This document shows, piece after piece, positions 29,351 through 39,209 of a stretch of 64,000 nt of DNA. A model generated the notes under the pieces. That model searched no databases and was not told where the DNA came from. It was given only the letters and a program-made list of their open reading frames with translations. The translations under genes and the position numbers were made by a program. The stretch spans positions 62,001-126,000 of the forward strand of contig NZ_ANMR01000019.1 in assembly GCF_000338275.1 (NCBI RefSeq), given 5' to 3'. This DNA is from Staphylococcus xylosus NJ. GTDB lineage: Bacteria > Bacillota > Bacilli > Staphylococcales > Staphylococcaceae. Positions within the stretch are counted from its first letter, which is position 1, and each line of letters begins with the position of its first letter.

Positions 29351-30106
29351 TTATTTTTTTATAAATCCTGATTTATTTAACTGTTCTAACATATCTAATC
29401 TTTGTTTCGAACTCATAAAGTTTGCAATTTGATTAGACCATGTTTCTGAACGTTCCCCGTTTGTGCGAGCGCTATAGTAATCACTAACTGTTTGGTCATA
29501 AGCTTTTAATTGTGCCCTTTGAGATTCTTCGTCATTATTATATTGGTTTTGATGGAAAACATGTTCAAATGGTAAACGAGGTTTAGGACTACCGTCTTCA
29601 TCATCTTCTGGAATACCAAGTGCCATGCCAAATAGTGGGAATGTATGTTCAGGCAAGTTTAAAACTTCTCTTACACGTTCAATATCATTTCTTAGAGATC
29701 CTAAATAAACAATACCGTATCCCATGTCTTCAGCTGTAGCAGCAATATTTTGAGCTACTAATGTGGCGTCAATGGTACCGACAAGCAAGCCTTCTGCTGA
29801 TTCAAACGACGTTTCCATATCGTGTTTTGATTCTTGGTTAACGATAGAATGTCTATAATAATCCATCACAAATACAAATAAATATCCATTTTCAACCACA
29901 TAAGGCTGCCCAGATACTTCTTTTAAATCTTCTTTTACTTCTGGGTCATTGATACCAATAATTGAATAAGCTTGTAAGTAACTAGAGGTTGAAGCGCTTT
30001 GTCCTGCTTCTATAAGTTGTTTGATATGCGATTCTGAAATAGGTTCTTTCTTAAATTTTCTGACTGAATGATGTTTCTTCAGTAGGTTGTACACGTGTTC
30101 AGACAT
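29351..30106 (-). CDS. nfrA: NADPH-dependent nitro/flavin reductase, NfrA type
   Basis: 251 residues from ATG 30106 (TGAGGAGTGG upstream; the open frame extends 19 codons further without a site). FMN-binding nitroreductase fold: KKHHSVRKFKKEPI (FMN phosphate contact), SASTSSYLQAYSII, and AEDMGYGIVYLGSLRND. In S. aureus the orthologue (NfrA/NtrA) is induced by oxidative and nitrosative stress and reduces disulfides and nitro compounds. Adjacent to a large catalase gene. Confidence 0.9.
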   Translation of the reverse strand: MSEHVYNLLKKHHSVRKFKKEPISESHIKQLIEAGQSASTSSYLQAYSIIGINDPEVKEDLKEVSGQPYVVENGYLFVFVMDYYRHSIVNQESKHDMETSFESAEGLLVGTIDATLVAQNIAATAEDMGYGIVYLGSLRNDIERVREVLNLPEHTFPLFGMALGIPEDDEDGSPKPRLPFEHVFHQNQYNNDEESQRAQLKAYDQTVSDYYSARTNGERSETWSNQIANFMSSKQRLDMLEQLNKSGFIKK

Positions 30107-30362
30107 CTTTCCACTCCTCATTTCTATATATGTACCCATAGCATAACAAACACACATTTCCATTGCTTATATTCTGTTTACCCGATTTTCACGATAGTTA
30201 AAAGGTTTAAATGTAATTATCTTTAAATTTTTATAATGTTTTACTGATTACTATAAAATTTTAAAACATCATCAATAAACATCTTCTTTAAATCGGCAAT
30301 ATAACATTTATACCGATGTGTAATTTTAAAACAATAGTGTATATGAATAATTGCAGAAACAT

Positions 30363-30387
30363 GTTTCTGTTTTGTTTTTAGTGGAAA
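30363..30387 (+). promoter_or_regulatory. Possible SigB promoter of the large catalase
   Basis: GTTTCT, 13 bases, TGGAAA. One mismatch to a GGGWAW -10. The B. subtilis large catalase KatE is SigB-dependent, which makes this worth noting, but the match is modest. Confidence 0.35.
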
Positions 30388-30423
30388 ACATATTATGAAA
30401 GTCTTATTTAAGGAGGGTTTCAT

Positions 30424-32418
30424 TTGGTTAATAAAAAACAAAAGCAATTAAATGAAGTAGAAAAAAGCAATGATGAGAAACCAATGACGACAAATAACGG
30501 TGTTAAAGTAAGCGAAGACGAAAATACTTTAACGGTTGGTGAACGCGGTCCCAGTCTATTAGAAGATTTTCATTTTAGAGAAAAAATTATGCACTTCGAT
30601 CATGAACGCATACCAGAGCGTATTGTTCACGCTAGAGGATTTGGTGCACATGGTGAGTTTAAAGTATATGAGGATTTATCTAAATATACCTCAGCAGACT
30701 TTTTAACTAACCCTGATAAAACTACACCTGTCTTTGTTAGATTTTCAACTGTGCAAGGCTCTAAAGGCTCACCAGACACTGTTAGAGATGTAAGAGGATT
30801 TGCTACTAAATTCTATACAGACGAAGGTATTTTTGACCTCGTTGGTAATGATATTCCTGTATTCTTTATTCAAGACGCTATCAAATTCCCTGACCTTATT
30901 CATGCAGTAAAACCAGAACCCCATAACGAAATACCACAAGGTGGCTCAGCGCATGATACTTTCTACGATTTCTTCGCCCAAAACCCTGAATCAACACATA
31001 CAACGGTATGGGCAATGAGTGACCGTGGTATCCCTAAGAATTTCAGACAAATTGAAGGGTTCGGTATCCATACGTTCCGCCTCGTTAATAGCGAAGGAGA
31101 TTCATATTTTGTAAAATTTCACTGGAAACCACTACAAGGCTTAGAATCTTTAGTTTGGGATGAAGCTCAAATATTACATGGTAAAGATGTAGACTTTCAT
31201 CGTAAAGACTTATATGAATCTATTGAAAAAGGCGATTATCCAGAATGGGAATTAGGATTACAAATTATTCGTCCAGAACAAGAATTTGACTTCGATTTTG
31301 ATATTTTAGACCCAACTAAAATTTGGCCAGAAGATCAAGTACCCGTTAAAATTGTGGGCAAAATGACATTAAATCAAAATGTAACCAATGTTTTTGACGA
31401 AACTGAACAAGCTGCCTTCCACCCTGGCCATATTGTACCTGGGATTGATTTTTCAAACGACCCATTATTACAAGGTCGTCTATTTTCATATACAGATACT
31501 CAAATTTCTAGGTTAGGAGGTCCAAATTTTAATCAAATACCAATTAACCGTCCAGTTAACGAGGTCCACAATAATCAAAGAGATGCTATGCATCAAATGA
31601 ATATCAATAAAGGTCAAGTGGCTTATCACAAAAATGCTCTAAATAATAACGACCCACATACAACACCTAAAAAAGAAGGTGGCTATGAGCACTATCAAGA
31701 AAAGGTAGAAGGCCACAAAATTCAAAAACGTAGTGAAAGTTTTAAAGATTATTATAGTCAGGCTAAGCTGTATTTAAATAGTTTGACGCAACCTGAATTT
31801 GATCACACTGTAGATGGCTTCTCTTTCGAAATAGGCATGTGTAATTCAGTTATGGTAAAACAAAACGCAGTGAATCAACTGAATAAAGTTGATCGCACAT
31901 TAGCAGAGCGTGTTGCTGAAAATGTTGGTGTTGAAGTCCCTAATATAAACGAAGAAGTTGAATCAGATGCAAAAGATAGTCAATTAACAATGGAAAAATT
32001 CGACATTCCATTAGCTGGCCATTCTGTCGCTGTAGTAGTAAATGGAGATATCAGTTCTGAAACATTGAAATCTTATGCCAAAATATTTACTGAAAACAAG
32101 TTAAACTATGCGTTTGTCGGACAACATCCTAAAGATATATCAGAGACGTTTGGTATCACAGAAACATTTGATACTGCACATCCCACACTATTTGATAGTC
32201 TGATAGTACTATCAGATGATAGTGAAATACTTCCAGCTGCTGAAGAATTTGCAGAACTTACGTATAAACACAACAAGCCTATTGTTGTAAATGAGTCTGC
32301 AGCACAAGGTTTAACAAATGCTAAATTAAATTTTGAAGCTCCTGGTATATTCGTTTCTGACGAACCACAAACTATCGTACAAGCATTCGACCGTAAAAGA
32401 TATTGGAACAGAAAGTGA
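30424..32418 (+). CDS. Large-subunit catalase (KatE/HPII-like), TTG start
   Basis: 664 residues, clade II monofunctional haem catalase with a C-terminal class I glutamine amidotransferase-like (flavodoxin-fold) domain (about 535-664). Catalytic His in RIVHARGFGAHG (H69), Asn in DLVGNDIPVFFI (N142) and haem-tyrosine context GRLFSYTDTQ. TTG start with AAGGAGGG 7-8 bases upstream; the next ATG is 20 codons in. S. xylosus-group species carry several catalases; which name applies (katB/katC/katE) cannot be decided here. Confidence 0.94.
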   Translation: MVNKKQKQLNEVEKSNDEKPMTTNNGVKVSEDENTLTVGERGPSLLEDFHFREKIMHFDHERIPERIVHARGFGAHGEFKVYEDLSKYTSADFLTNPDKTTPVFVRFSTVQGSKGSPDTVRDVRGFATKFYTDEGIFDLVGNDIPVFFIQDAIKFPDLIHAVKPEPHNEIPQGGSAHDTFYDFFAQNPESTHTTVWAMSDRGIPKNFRQIEGFGIHTFRLVNSEGDSYFVKFHWKPLQGLESLVWDEAQILHGKDVDFHRKDLYESIEKGDYPEWELGLQIIRPEQEFDFDFDILDPTKIWPEDQVPVKIVGKMTLNQNVTNVFDETEQAAFHPGHIVPGIDFSNDPLLQGRLFSYTDTQISRLGGPNFNQIPINRPVNEVHNNQRDAMHQMNINKGQVAYHKNALNNNDPHTTPKKEGGYEHYQEKVEGHKIQKRSESFKDYYSQAKLYLNSLTQPEFDHTVDGFSFEIGMCNSVMVKQNAVNQLNKVDRTLAERVAENVGVEVPNINEEVESDAKDSQLTMEKFDIPLAGHSVAVVVNGDISSETLKSYAKIFTENKLNYAFVGQHPKDISETFGITETFDTAHPTLFDSLIVLSDDSEILPAAEEFAELTYKHNKPIVVNESAAQGLTNAKLNFEAPGIFVSDEPQTIVQAFDRKRYWNRK

Positions 32419-32507
32419 TTAGAGTATCAACTGTTGCTATATCAATTGGTATAGCATAGGAGCATGACATTCTCACACACGTCAATTTGATAAGCACTCT
32501 ATAATAT

Positions 32508-32561
32508 AGGACGAGAAAGAAATCGGATTTTTACTAATTGATTTCTTTCTCGTCCTTTTTC
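32508..32561 (+). terminator. Strong terminator of the large catalase
   Basis: 17-bp stem AGGACGAGAAAGAAATC / GATTTCTTTCTCGTCCT followed by TTTTC. Confidence 0.93.
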
Positions 32562-32772
32562 ATTAATAAATTAACATATTGGGTAAATATATATTAAATT
32601 GGTTATCAATGAAGTGTAAAAATTGCATTACATCTTTTATAATTTTATAAATATTAGCTACGAAACCTTTGCTATTATAGTAATGCAACCCACAGTTGCA
32701 TCCATAGTAAACCATTTAGTGCGTGACATTATTAACCAATCATTTTACTTTTTATTAAAAGGAGTGATTCAC

Positions 32773-33126
32773 ATGGAAATTGGTTTAAGAATTAAGGAGC
32801 AACGTGAACTCAGAAATTGGTCTCAAGACGAATTAGCAGAAATATTAAATATATCGCGTCAGAGTATATCTAAATGGGAATTAAACAAAGTTTATCCTAG
32901 TATTGATATGCTAATAAAAATGAGTGATTTATTCGATGTATCTTTAGATGAACTTATCAAAGGAGATAAAGAATTAAAAAAAACCATTATAGAAACATAT
33001 CAGCAACCTGTTTCAACACAATCTAACAATCAGCCTATGAATGGATGGGAATTCTTAGCAAACTATTGGTGGTTATTCTTCCCTGTTGCTGTCGTGCTTT
33101 GGTGGATGATTCAAACATTTATTTAA
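32773..33126 (+). CDS. XRE-family HTH regulator with C-terminal TM helix
   Basis: 117 residues from ATG 32773 (AAAAGGAGTGA upstream). HTH_3 domain at 3-60 (LRIKEQRELRNWSQDELAEI, ISRQSISKWELNKVYPS), a short linker with polar QQPVSTQSNNQ and a C-terminal hydrophobic helix (WWLFFPVAVVLWWMIQTF). Membrane-tethered XRE regulators of this layout are common in Firmicutes; the target is unknown. Monocistronic. Confidence 0.85.
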   Translation: MEIGLRIKEQRELRNWSQDELAEILNISRQSISKWELNKVYPSIDMLIKMSDLFDVSLDELIKGDKELKKTIIETYQQPVSTQSNNQPMNGWEFLANYWWLFFPVAVVLWWMIQTFI

Positions 33127-33282
33127 TAGTTAGTTCAGTACAATGCGAGCAGTCTTAAGGAAGTCTTATTTCACGAAAAGTTTCCGATTACAAATTCCGC
33201 AAAAATAAAATGTTCATAAATTTGTAATAATTCTATTTACCCCTATCAAATCAATACTAAATAAACATATAATCATTTAAAG

Positions 33283-33335
33283 TAGCCTTTCTTCTCATTT
33301 TCATTGTTTAGTTGAGAATAAAAAGGCTATTTTTA
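33283..33335 (+). terminator. Terminator of the XRE gene
   Basis: TAGCCTTT-CTTCTC / GAGAATAAAAAGGCTA stem with TTTTTAA tail. Confidence 0.75.
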
Positions 33336-33461
33336 ATCTATAGGCAGTTTTCCCAAAAATAAACACGCCTACTTCACAGGTGTAAATTTCCACCATGAAA
33401 CTCAGTCACACGGTCGATTACAAGGCACCTATCTACTATTTATCTTAATGAGCTTTCTTTG

Positions 33462-33490
33462 TTGACGAAAATAATTGGAAATGCAATAAT
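33462..33490 (+). promoter_or_regulatory. SigA promoter of ahpCF
   Basis: TTGACG, 17 bases, AATAAT; transcription would start at about 33497, just before the PerR box. Confidence 0.65.
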
Positions 33491-33502
33491 AGTAAACGAA
33501 GA

Positions 33503-33517
33503 TTAGAATTATTATAA
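33503..33517 (+). promoter_or_regulatory. PerR box upstream of ahpC
   Basis: TTAGAATTATTATAA matches the PerR consensus TTATAATNATTATAA at all but one defined position. Located at the start of the ahpCF transcript, so peroxide-relieved repression is expected. Confidence 0.8.
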
Positions 33518-33587
33518 TTAAGAAATAATAATAATTTAACATCATAATTCTAATTAAAATTCAGTTCAAAAATAGGAGGATGTTTTT

Positions 33588-34157
33588 ATGTCTTTAATAA
33601 ATAAAGAAGTTTTACCTTTCACAGCTAACGCATATGATCCACAAAAGGATGAGTTTTTAGAAGTATCAGAAGAAATTTTAAAAGGTTCTTGGAGCGTAGT
33701 TTGTTTCTACCCAGCAGACTTCTCATTCGTTTGCCCTACTGAATTAGAAGATTTACAAGGTCAATATGATAAATTACAAGAATTAGGTGTCAATGTATAT
33801 TCAGTATCAACAGATACACACTTTGTACACAAAGCTTGGCATGATCACTCAGAAGCAATCAACAAAATTCAATATACAATGATTGGTGATCCATCTCAAA
33901 CAATCACTCGTAACTTTGATGTATTAGACGAAGATCTAGGCCTTGCTCAACGTGGTACTTTCATCGTTGACCCTGACGGTATCGTACAAGCAGCTGAAGT
34001 AAACGCTGACGGTATCGGTCGTGACGCAAGCACATTAGTACACAAAATCAAAGCAGCACAATATGTACGTCAACACCCAGGCGAAGTTTGCCCAGCAAAA
34101 TGGGAAGAAGGTTCAGAAACATTACAACCTGGTCTTGACTTAGTAGGTAAAATCTAA
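33588..34157 (+). CDS. ahpC: Alkyl hydroperoxide reductase subunit C (peroxiredoxin)
   Basis: 189 residues, typical 2-Cys peroxiredoxin. Peroxidatic Cys in [12 protein letters not shown] (C49) and resolving Cys in GEVCPAKW (C168). Reduced by AhpF, encoded 16 bases downstream. AGGAGG ribosome site. Expressed from a PerR-type promoter. Confidence 0.98.
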   Translation: MSLINKEVLPFTANAYDPQKDEFLEVSEEILKGSWSVVCFYPADFSFVCPTELEDLQGQYDKLQELGVNVYSVSTDTHFVHKAWHDHSEAINKIQYTMIGDPSQTITRNFDVLDEDLGLAQRGTFIVDPDGIVQAAEVNADGIGRDASTLVHKIKAAQYVRQHPGEVCPAKWEEGSETLQPGLDLVGKI

Positions 34158-34173
34158 GGAGGCATTGATTTAA

Positions 34174-35697
34174 ATGCTAAATGATCAGCTTAAATCACAA
34201 TTACAACAATTACTTCAATTAATGGAAGGTGATGTTGTATTAAAAGCAAGTCTTGGTACTGATGACAAGTCTAACGAACTTAAAGAGTTATTAGATGAAG
34301 TCTCTGCAGCTTCTTCTCACATTACTATAGAAGAAACTGACTTAAAACGCACACCAAGTTTCTCAGTAAATAGACCTGGAGAAGAAACCGGCATTACTTT
34401 TGCCGGTTTACCTATGGGTCATGAATTCAATTCACTTGTACTTGCATTATTACAAGTAAGTGGACGCGCGCCTAAAGAAGAACAAGCCGTGATAGACCAA
34501 ATCAAAGCACTAGATCAACCACTACACTTTGAAACGTATATTAGTTTAACTTGTCAAAAATGCCCTGACGTTGTTCAAGCATTAAACTTAATGAGTTTAT
34601 TAAATCCTAATATTACGCACTCAATGATTGACGGTGCTATCTTTAGAGAAGAATCTGAAGATATCATGGCAGTACCAGCAGTTTTCTTAAATGGCGAAGA
34701 ATTTGGTAATGGCCGTATGACAATTCAAGATATCCTTGCAAATTTAGGTAGCCAAGCAGACCCAGCAGAGTTCAATGATAAAGATCCATATGACGTGTTA
34801 ATCGTTGGTGGTGGACCTGCAAGTGGTAGTGCCGCTGTTTATACAGCTCGTAAAGGACTACGTACAGGGATTGTTGCTGATCGTATTGGCGGACAAGTTA
34901 ATGATACAGCAACTATCGAAAACTTTGTCACTGTTAAAGAAACAGATGGTCCAAAATTTGCCTCTGCATTAGAAGATCATATAAAACAATATGACATTGA
35001 TGTAATGACAGGTATTCGTGCTAATGACATCGAAAAAACCGATAGTGGTATCGTTGTTTCTCTTGAAAATGGCGCAAAATTAACAAGTAAAACTGTTATC
35101 ATTTCAACAGGTGCACGTTGGCGCAAGCTTGAAGTGCCTGGTGAAGAGGCATTAATTAATAAAGGTGTTGCATTCTGTCCACATTGTGACGGGCCTTTAT
35201 TTGAAAATAAAAACGTAGCTGTAGTCGGTGGCGGTAATTCAGGTGTAGAAGCAGCAATTGATTTAGCAGGTATCGTTGAACACGTCACACTATTAGAACG
35301 TAACGCTAGCCTTAAAGCAGACAATGTTCTACAAGAGCGTTTAAACAGCTTACCTAACGTAACTGTTATTAAAAATGCACAAACAACTGAAGTACTTGGT
35401 GAAAATGCTGTAACTGGTATTAAATACCAAGATAAATCTCTAGGTGAAGAACACACATTAGAACTTGAAGGTATTTTCGTCCAAATCGGATTATTACCAA
35501 ATACTGAATGGCTTAATAATTATGTTGAACTAAATGAAGCTAATGAGATTATGATTGATCGTAAGAACGCTACAAGCATCCCTGGTATTTTTGCAGCTGG
35601 TGATGTTACTGACGATCGTAATAAACAAATTATTATCTCAATGGGCGCTGGTGCAAATGCTGCATTAAATGCCTTTGATTACATCATTAGACATTAA
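34174..35697 (+). CDS. ahpF: Alkyl hydroperoxide reductase subunit F
   Basis: 507 residues. N-terminal double thioredoxin-fold domain with CQKC (C127/C130), then FAD/NAD(P)H disulfide reductase with GGGPASGSAAVYTARKG and active-site CPHC (C335/C338). Transfers electrons from NADH to AhpC. AAGGAGG ribosome site. Confidence 0.98.
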   Translation: MLNDQLKSQLQQLLQLMEGDVVLKASLGTDDKSNELKELLDEVSAASSHITIEETDLKRTPSFSVNRPGEETGITFAGLPMGHEFNSLVLALLQVSGRAPKEEQAVIDQIKALDQPLHFETYISLTCQKCPDVVQALNLMSLLNPNITHSMIDGAIFREESEDIMAVPAVFLNGEEFGNGRMTIQDILANLGSQADPAEFNDKDPYDVLIVGGGPASGSAAVYTARKGLRTGIVADRIGGQVNDTATIENFVTVKETDGPKFASALEDHIKQYDIDVMTGIRANDIEKTDSGIVVSLENGAKLTSKTVIISTGARWRKLEVPGEEALINKGVAFCPHCDGPLFENKNVAVVGGGNSGVEAAIDLAGIVEHVTLLERNASLKADNVLQERLNSLPNVTVIKNAQTTEVLGENAVTGIKYQDKSLGEEHTLELEGIFVQIGLLPNTEWLNNYVELNEANEIMIDRKNATSIPGIFAAGDVTDDRNKQIIISMGAGANAALNAFDYIIRH

Positions 35698-35721
35698 TTA
35701 TTCTGCCAAAGTTATATCATG

Positions 35722-35770
35722 AAGAGTGGCCAACGAAATCATTAAAAAATATGATTGTCGTGCCACTCAT
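35722..35770 (+). terminator. Hairpin after ahpF
   Basis: GAGTGGC / GCCACTC stem with partly paired long loop, weak T tail. Resembles the local GTGGGA-type repeats. Confidence 0.55.
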
Positions 35771-35799
35771 TTACATATTGTCAAGAATGATCCCAAAGG

Positions 35800-35971
35800 G
35801 AGTGAGATGACGAAATTAAATTTATTAAAAAAGATTTCGTTGTTCCTCAGCAAAGATAATTAAGATTAAAAGGGGTAAAAACATTTAGCTTAGCTAAAGC
35901 TCATGTATAAATCCCATTAACTAAATATAATAATTTAGGCTGGGACAATTAAAACTTATCCCAGCCTATTT
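35800..35971. repeat. Intergenic repeat block with terminator
   Basis: Degenerate GGGAGTGAGATGACGAAATT segment similar to the other GTGGGAC elements, ending in a clear hairpin AGGCTGGGA / TCCCAGCCT at 35937-35967. Confidence 0.55.
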
Positions 35972-36368
35972 ATGCATGTATCCAGTTGTTCAAGTGTCAC
36001 CTATTCGCTCTACTCATACTTTAATATAAGCGTTATCTTAAACAAATCTATTACTTATGCTCTTTTATCCATTAACCTTTACCTCTGTTCAGATTAATTC
36101 AACCAAGTTTTATTACAAACAATAAACATCTACATACCACTTCAATAACATTTTAAAATTAAAATCTAATGAATGTTTTTAAATTAATTATGATAAATTT
36201 ATTGTTTTCCTATTTTGTTCAAAAGATTGTGCGTTTATCATTTAATCACTTATTCAAATCAATAGCTCTAAATGATACGCTTAAGTTATAATTTTTTATA
36301 AAGCGCGTTTAAACATTCATCATATTGTTATACTCGTACGATTATTATTAAAGGAGCAATTAAAATTT
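35972..36368. other. Intergenic region without a gene
   Basis: AT-rich, no coding remnant recognised; holds the promoter of the following lipoprotein gene. Confidence 0.45.
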
Positions 36369-36989
36369 ATGAAAAAAAGTATATTACTATCGTTAGTACT
36401 AGTGCTAACTGTTATACTCGCAGCATGTTCAAACGATAAACCTAATGATGACAATAGTCATAGCGAGAGACATGCACCTAAAAATGTGCACAAAATTACT
36501 GAAAAAGACATCTTTAACTCAGATAAAAAAGGTGAAACTTTAAGTGAATCTGAAGCAAATAATGCTATCAAAAAATACTTAGATGTAAACTCCGATATTA
36601 TTGATAATAAGTATCTACTTCAATATAGAATAGATAAACAAATTGGTACAGATAAAAAAATTACTGATGAACAGGCTGAACGTTTATCTGATTTATCACA
36701 TAATGCAGTTAAAAATGATGTACGATTCAAGAAATTCGTAGAAGGGAATAAACTACCACAAGGTTATCAAGAAAACGTCGACCGTATTATCAAATATTTC
36801 ACTGCTTTAAATACCACAATTAAAAATGCGGATGAAGATATAGAACAATTAGACTACCAACCACAGAATGAACTTAATGTTGTAGATGTATCTACTAAAT
36901 ACGCCGGAGATGTTAATGGAAAACAACAAGATAAAATCAAAAAATTCCTGAAAGACAAAGGCATTGAATCTGACGCTGTAGATAAATAA
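36369..36989 (+). CDS. NDxxF-motif lipoprotein
   Basis: 206 residues. Lipoprotein signal peptide with lipobox LAAC (Cys20) after a basic n-region and hydrophobic core. The mature part is helical, charged, and includes NDVRFKKF, the NDxxF motif that names this staphylococcal lipoprotein family. Membrane-anchored, extracytoplasmic; function unknown. AAAGGAGC ribosome site. Confidence 0.85.
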   Translation: MKKSILLSLVLVLTVILAACSNDKPNDDNSHSERHAPKNVHKITEKDIFNSDKKGETLSESEANNAIKKYLDVNSDIIDNKYLLQYRIDKQIGTDKKITDEQAERLSDLSHNAVKNDVRFKKFVEGNKLPQGYQENVDRIIKYFTALNTTIKNADEDIEQLDYQPQNELNVVDVSTKYAGDVNGKQQDKIKKFLKDKGIESDAVDK

Positions 36990-37142
36990 CTTGGACACTT
37001 CTTAATCGATTGAAATCAAGAGCATGTAATTATAGGATTATTCTATTAAATTACAATATGATTACAAGGCAATTGTTCTTGCTAACAAAGGCTTGAACGT
37101 CATTTTTATGTATAACACTCAATTGCCCTGACTTATTTCTGT

Positions 37143-37173
37143 AAAAAACCTTACTTAATTGTAAGGTTTTTTA
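37143..37173 (+). terminator. Terminator
   Basis: AAAAACCTTAC / GTAAGGTTTTTT hairpin about 150 bases after the lipoprotein gene. Confidence 0.85.
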
Positions 37174-37285
37174 ACATAAAATCCCTTTTTTTCTCAAAGT
37201 ATCATTTGTTAAGATTAATTTAAGTTAATAAACAAATGAATAGAAGCATAGCCACTCAGTAATAATTCTAAGGAGGCACACCTTT

Positions 37286-37501
37286 ATGGTTTTAACTATT
37301 TTAATAGGTGCAATGGCTGCTATCTTCATAGCTTTTAATCTCTTTGAGAAGAAAGAAAAATATGGTGTTGTTTCATTTAAAACAATCGCCCTTAGTGTAA
37401 CTTACGTTATACTTGCCGTTGTTGTCGGCAGTTTTTTAGACAATATTAATACAATATTCCAAGGATTTCATGATAGCTTAACAGCAGCTAAAAGATATTA
37501 A
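37286..37501 (+). CDS. Small two-TM membrane protein
   Basis: 71 residues: TM helix at 2-17, basic FEKKEKYG loop, second helix at 31-50, then an amphipathic tail DNINTIFQGFHDSLTAAKRY. AAGGAGG ribosome site. Immediately followed by a terminator, so monocistronic. Function unknown. Confidence 0.7.
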   Translation: MVLTILIGAMAAIFIAFNLFEKKEKYGVVSFKTIALSVTYVILAVVVGSFLDNINTIFQGFHDSLTAAKRY

Positions 37502-37536
37502 CCTGAACCGACAAAGTCGTAGTTCAGGTTTTTTTG
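37499..37536 (+). terminator. Terminator overlapping the stop codon
   Basis: ACCTGAAC / GTTCAGGT stem followed by TTTTTTTG. Confidence 0.9.
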
Positions 37537-37543
37537 TTTGTGT

Positions 37544-38122
37544 TTATTTTTCTAATACATATGGTACGCAATTTTCAATTTTACGCTCAATCACCATTGC
37601 TTGCGTATCATATCTTAGATAGACAAAGCAGCAACGAAGCACGACCTGATGTGCAACAATTACAATATTTTCTAAACTATTATCTACTTCATTTTCAAAA
37701 AATTGCGTTACACGTTGTAACACGTCTGCATAACTCTCCCCACCTGGCGCTTTTTGGCTAAAGCTATGGCGAAACGATAGATAATTCTCATCATTAAAAT
37801 AACGTGCATATTCAGGTTTTTGTTCAATTTTGTCCACCATTTCCCCTTCAAATTCACCAAGCGAGCGTTCTCTTAACGAAGATGTCACACTTGCAGGGAT
37901 AGCGTTATCGAATATCGCATTATATGTCTGCCTAGTACGCAGTAAATCTGATAAATACACATGATCTATGTCCTTTTTATTAAAATAACTTTGCAGCAAC
38001 TGCGCAGAACGTGTTCCCTTCTCCGTTAACGGCACATCTAATTGCCCACAAAAGTAATTTTTACCTTCTTTTTTATCATAATTTGATTGTGATTCACCGT
38101 GGCGCACTAAATATATTTTCAT
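37544..38122 (-). CDS. Histidine phosphatase family protein
   Basis: 192 residues, phosphoglycerate mutase-like. Catalytic LVRHGES at 5-11, YLSDLLRTRQT, acid/base E in RERSLGEFEG and second histidine in VIVAHQVV. Likely a phosphatase on a small phosphorylated metabolite; the substrate cannot be read. Convergent with the small membrane gene; only 6 bases separate it from that gene's terminator. Confidence 0.9.
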   Translation of the reverse strand: MKIYLVRHGESQSNYDKKEGKNYFCGQLDVPLTEKGTRSAQLLQSYFNKKDIDHVYLSDLLRTRQTYNAIFDNAIPASVTSSLRERSLGEFEGEMVDKIEQKPEYARYFNDENYLSFRHSFSQKAPGGESYADVLQRVTQFFENEVDNSLENIVIVAHQVVLRCCFVYLRYDTQAMVIERKIENCVPYVLEK

Positions 38123-38245
38123 ATGTCTTCCTCTTCTCTTTTATAGTCATTGTTCCACAATTGTACCTAACAAAAATGTAATATTAAATATCTCCACTAT
38201 ATTTATATCTAATTTATTGTTACTATCCTATTTGAGGTGATATAA

Positions 38246-38611
38246 ATGAACGAACAAGTTACACAAAATAATACACAAAGCGAGCGCATACTTGCATCTA
38301 TTAGTTATTTCAGTATATTTTTTGCACCTATTATTGTACCTATAATTATCTGGATTTTTGCTGATAAACCAGCTTCTATACATGCAGCGAAATCACTAAT
38401 TTATCATATTATAACTTACATCGGACCTATCTTTTTAATCATTAGTGTTGCTATGGGTGGTATTGTGATTGATTCACAAAATACAACTGTTAGTTTAGTA
38501 GCGCTCGCATTAAGTATATTACTATCTGCCATAACTATTTGGTATACGATAAAAAATATTTACCGTGGTATTAAAGTGCTCATTTCAGACTCAACACTTT
38601 ATAACCCATAA
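38246..38611 (+). CDS. DUF4870/Tic20-like membrane protein
   Basis: 121 residues. Polar N-terminus (MNEQVTQNNTQSERILASISYF) followed by three TM helices with the family-like AAKSLIYHIITYIG between them. Function unknown. TTGAGGTGA ribosome site. Confidence 0.75.
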   Translation: MNEQVTQNNTQSERILASISYFSIFFAPIIVPIIIWIFADKPASIHAAKSLIYHIITYIGPIFLIISVAMGGIVIDSQNTTVSLVALALSILLSAITIWYTIKNIYRGIKVLISDSTLYNP

Positions 38612-38767
38612 TCCTATATTTAATTGCTATTGATTTAAAACCCATTTTGAATTGTACATTGTCTTATCATGTCGTAATTAAAATATGACAAAGTTCAAAA
38701 CAATTTAAAATTTTGTATACTTAGACAGTAATATCTTTTATGCTTAGAGTTAAAGGAGACTGAGAAT

Positions 38768-39103
38768 ATGAGTAAAAAATTAACAATATCTTTAATTAGT
38801 ATTTTGGTTATTATAGGTTTAGCTTTCACTATATTCATGATATTTTCTGGTCAAAAAGATACTTATTATGGCTATATGTCTGAAAGTACAACTGCAGAAA
38901 AAGTTGTCAGCGAAAAAGATGGCATCGTAACGAAAGATGTCAAACTTGAACATGACGATGATTTCAAACCTAAAAAAGGTGATTTTGTAAAATTAGTATC
39001 TAAAGATGACGGTAAATCATTCTACAAAAAAGAAGTAGTAAAACATGATGATATCCCACACGGGTTAATGATGAAAATCCATGAAATGGATATGAATCAC
39101 TAA
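38768..39103 (+). CDS. DUF4889-type membrane-anchored protein
   Basis: 111 residues with an N-terminal TM anchor (5-27) and an extracytoplasmic domain containing YYGYMSESTTAEKVVSEKDG and DDFKPKKGDFVKLVSKDDGK. Belongs to a staphylococcal family of unknown function. AAAGGAG ribosome site. A possible degraded relative is at 13336-13437. Confidence 0.7.
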   Translation: MSKKLTISLISILVIIGLAFTIFMIFSGQKDTYYGYMSESTTAEKVVSEKDGIVTKDVKLEHDDDFKPKKGDFVKLVSKDDGKSFYKKEVVKHDDIPHGLMMKIHEMDMNH

Positions 39104-39142
39104 TTTTATAATAACGAGTGTTTCAAACATAACAATCCTATT

Positions 39143-39202
39143 AAAAGGGGGTGTAACACAAGATCAAATTAACTAATTTGATTCTGTGTCACACCCCTTA
39201 TC
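39143..39202. terminator. Bidirectional terminator
   Basis: Long stem AGGGGGTGTAACACA...TGTGTCACACCCCTT between convergent genes. Confidence 0.9.
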
Positions 39203-39209
39203 TATGCCT

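Noticed and set aside
30241..30447. 68-codon minus-strand open frame before the large catalase
   Set aside because: It overlaps the catalase start, lacks a ribosome site and has a composition typical of AT-rich spacer.
32560..32590. GGGTAAATAT resembling a SigB -10 upstream of the XRE gene
   Set aside because: No matching -35 at 12-15 bases and it is nearly 190 bases from the start codon.
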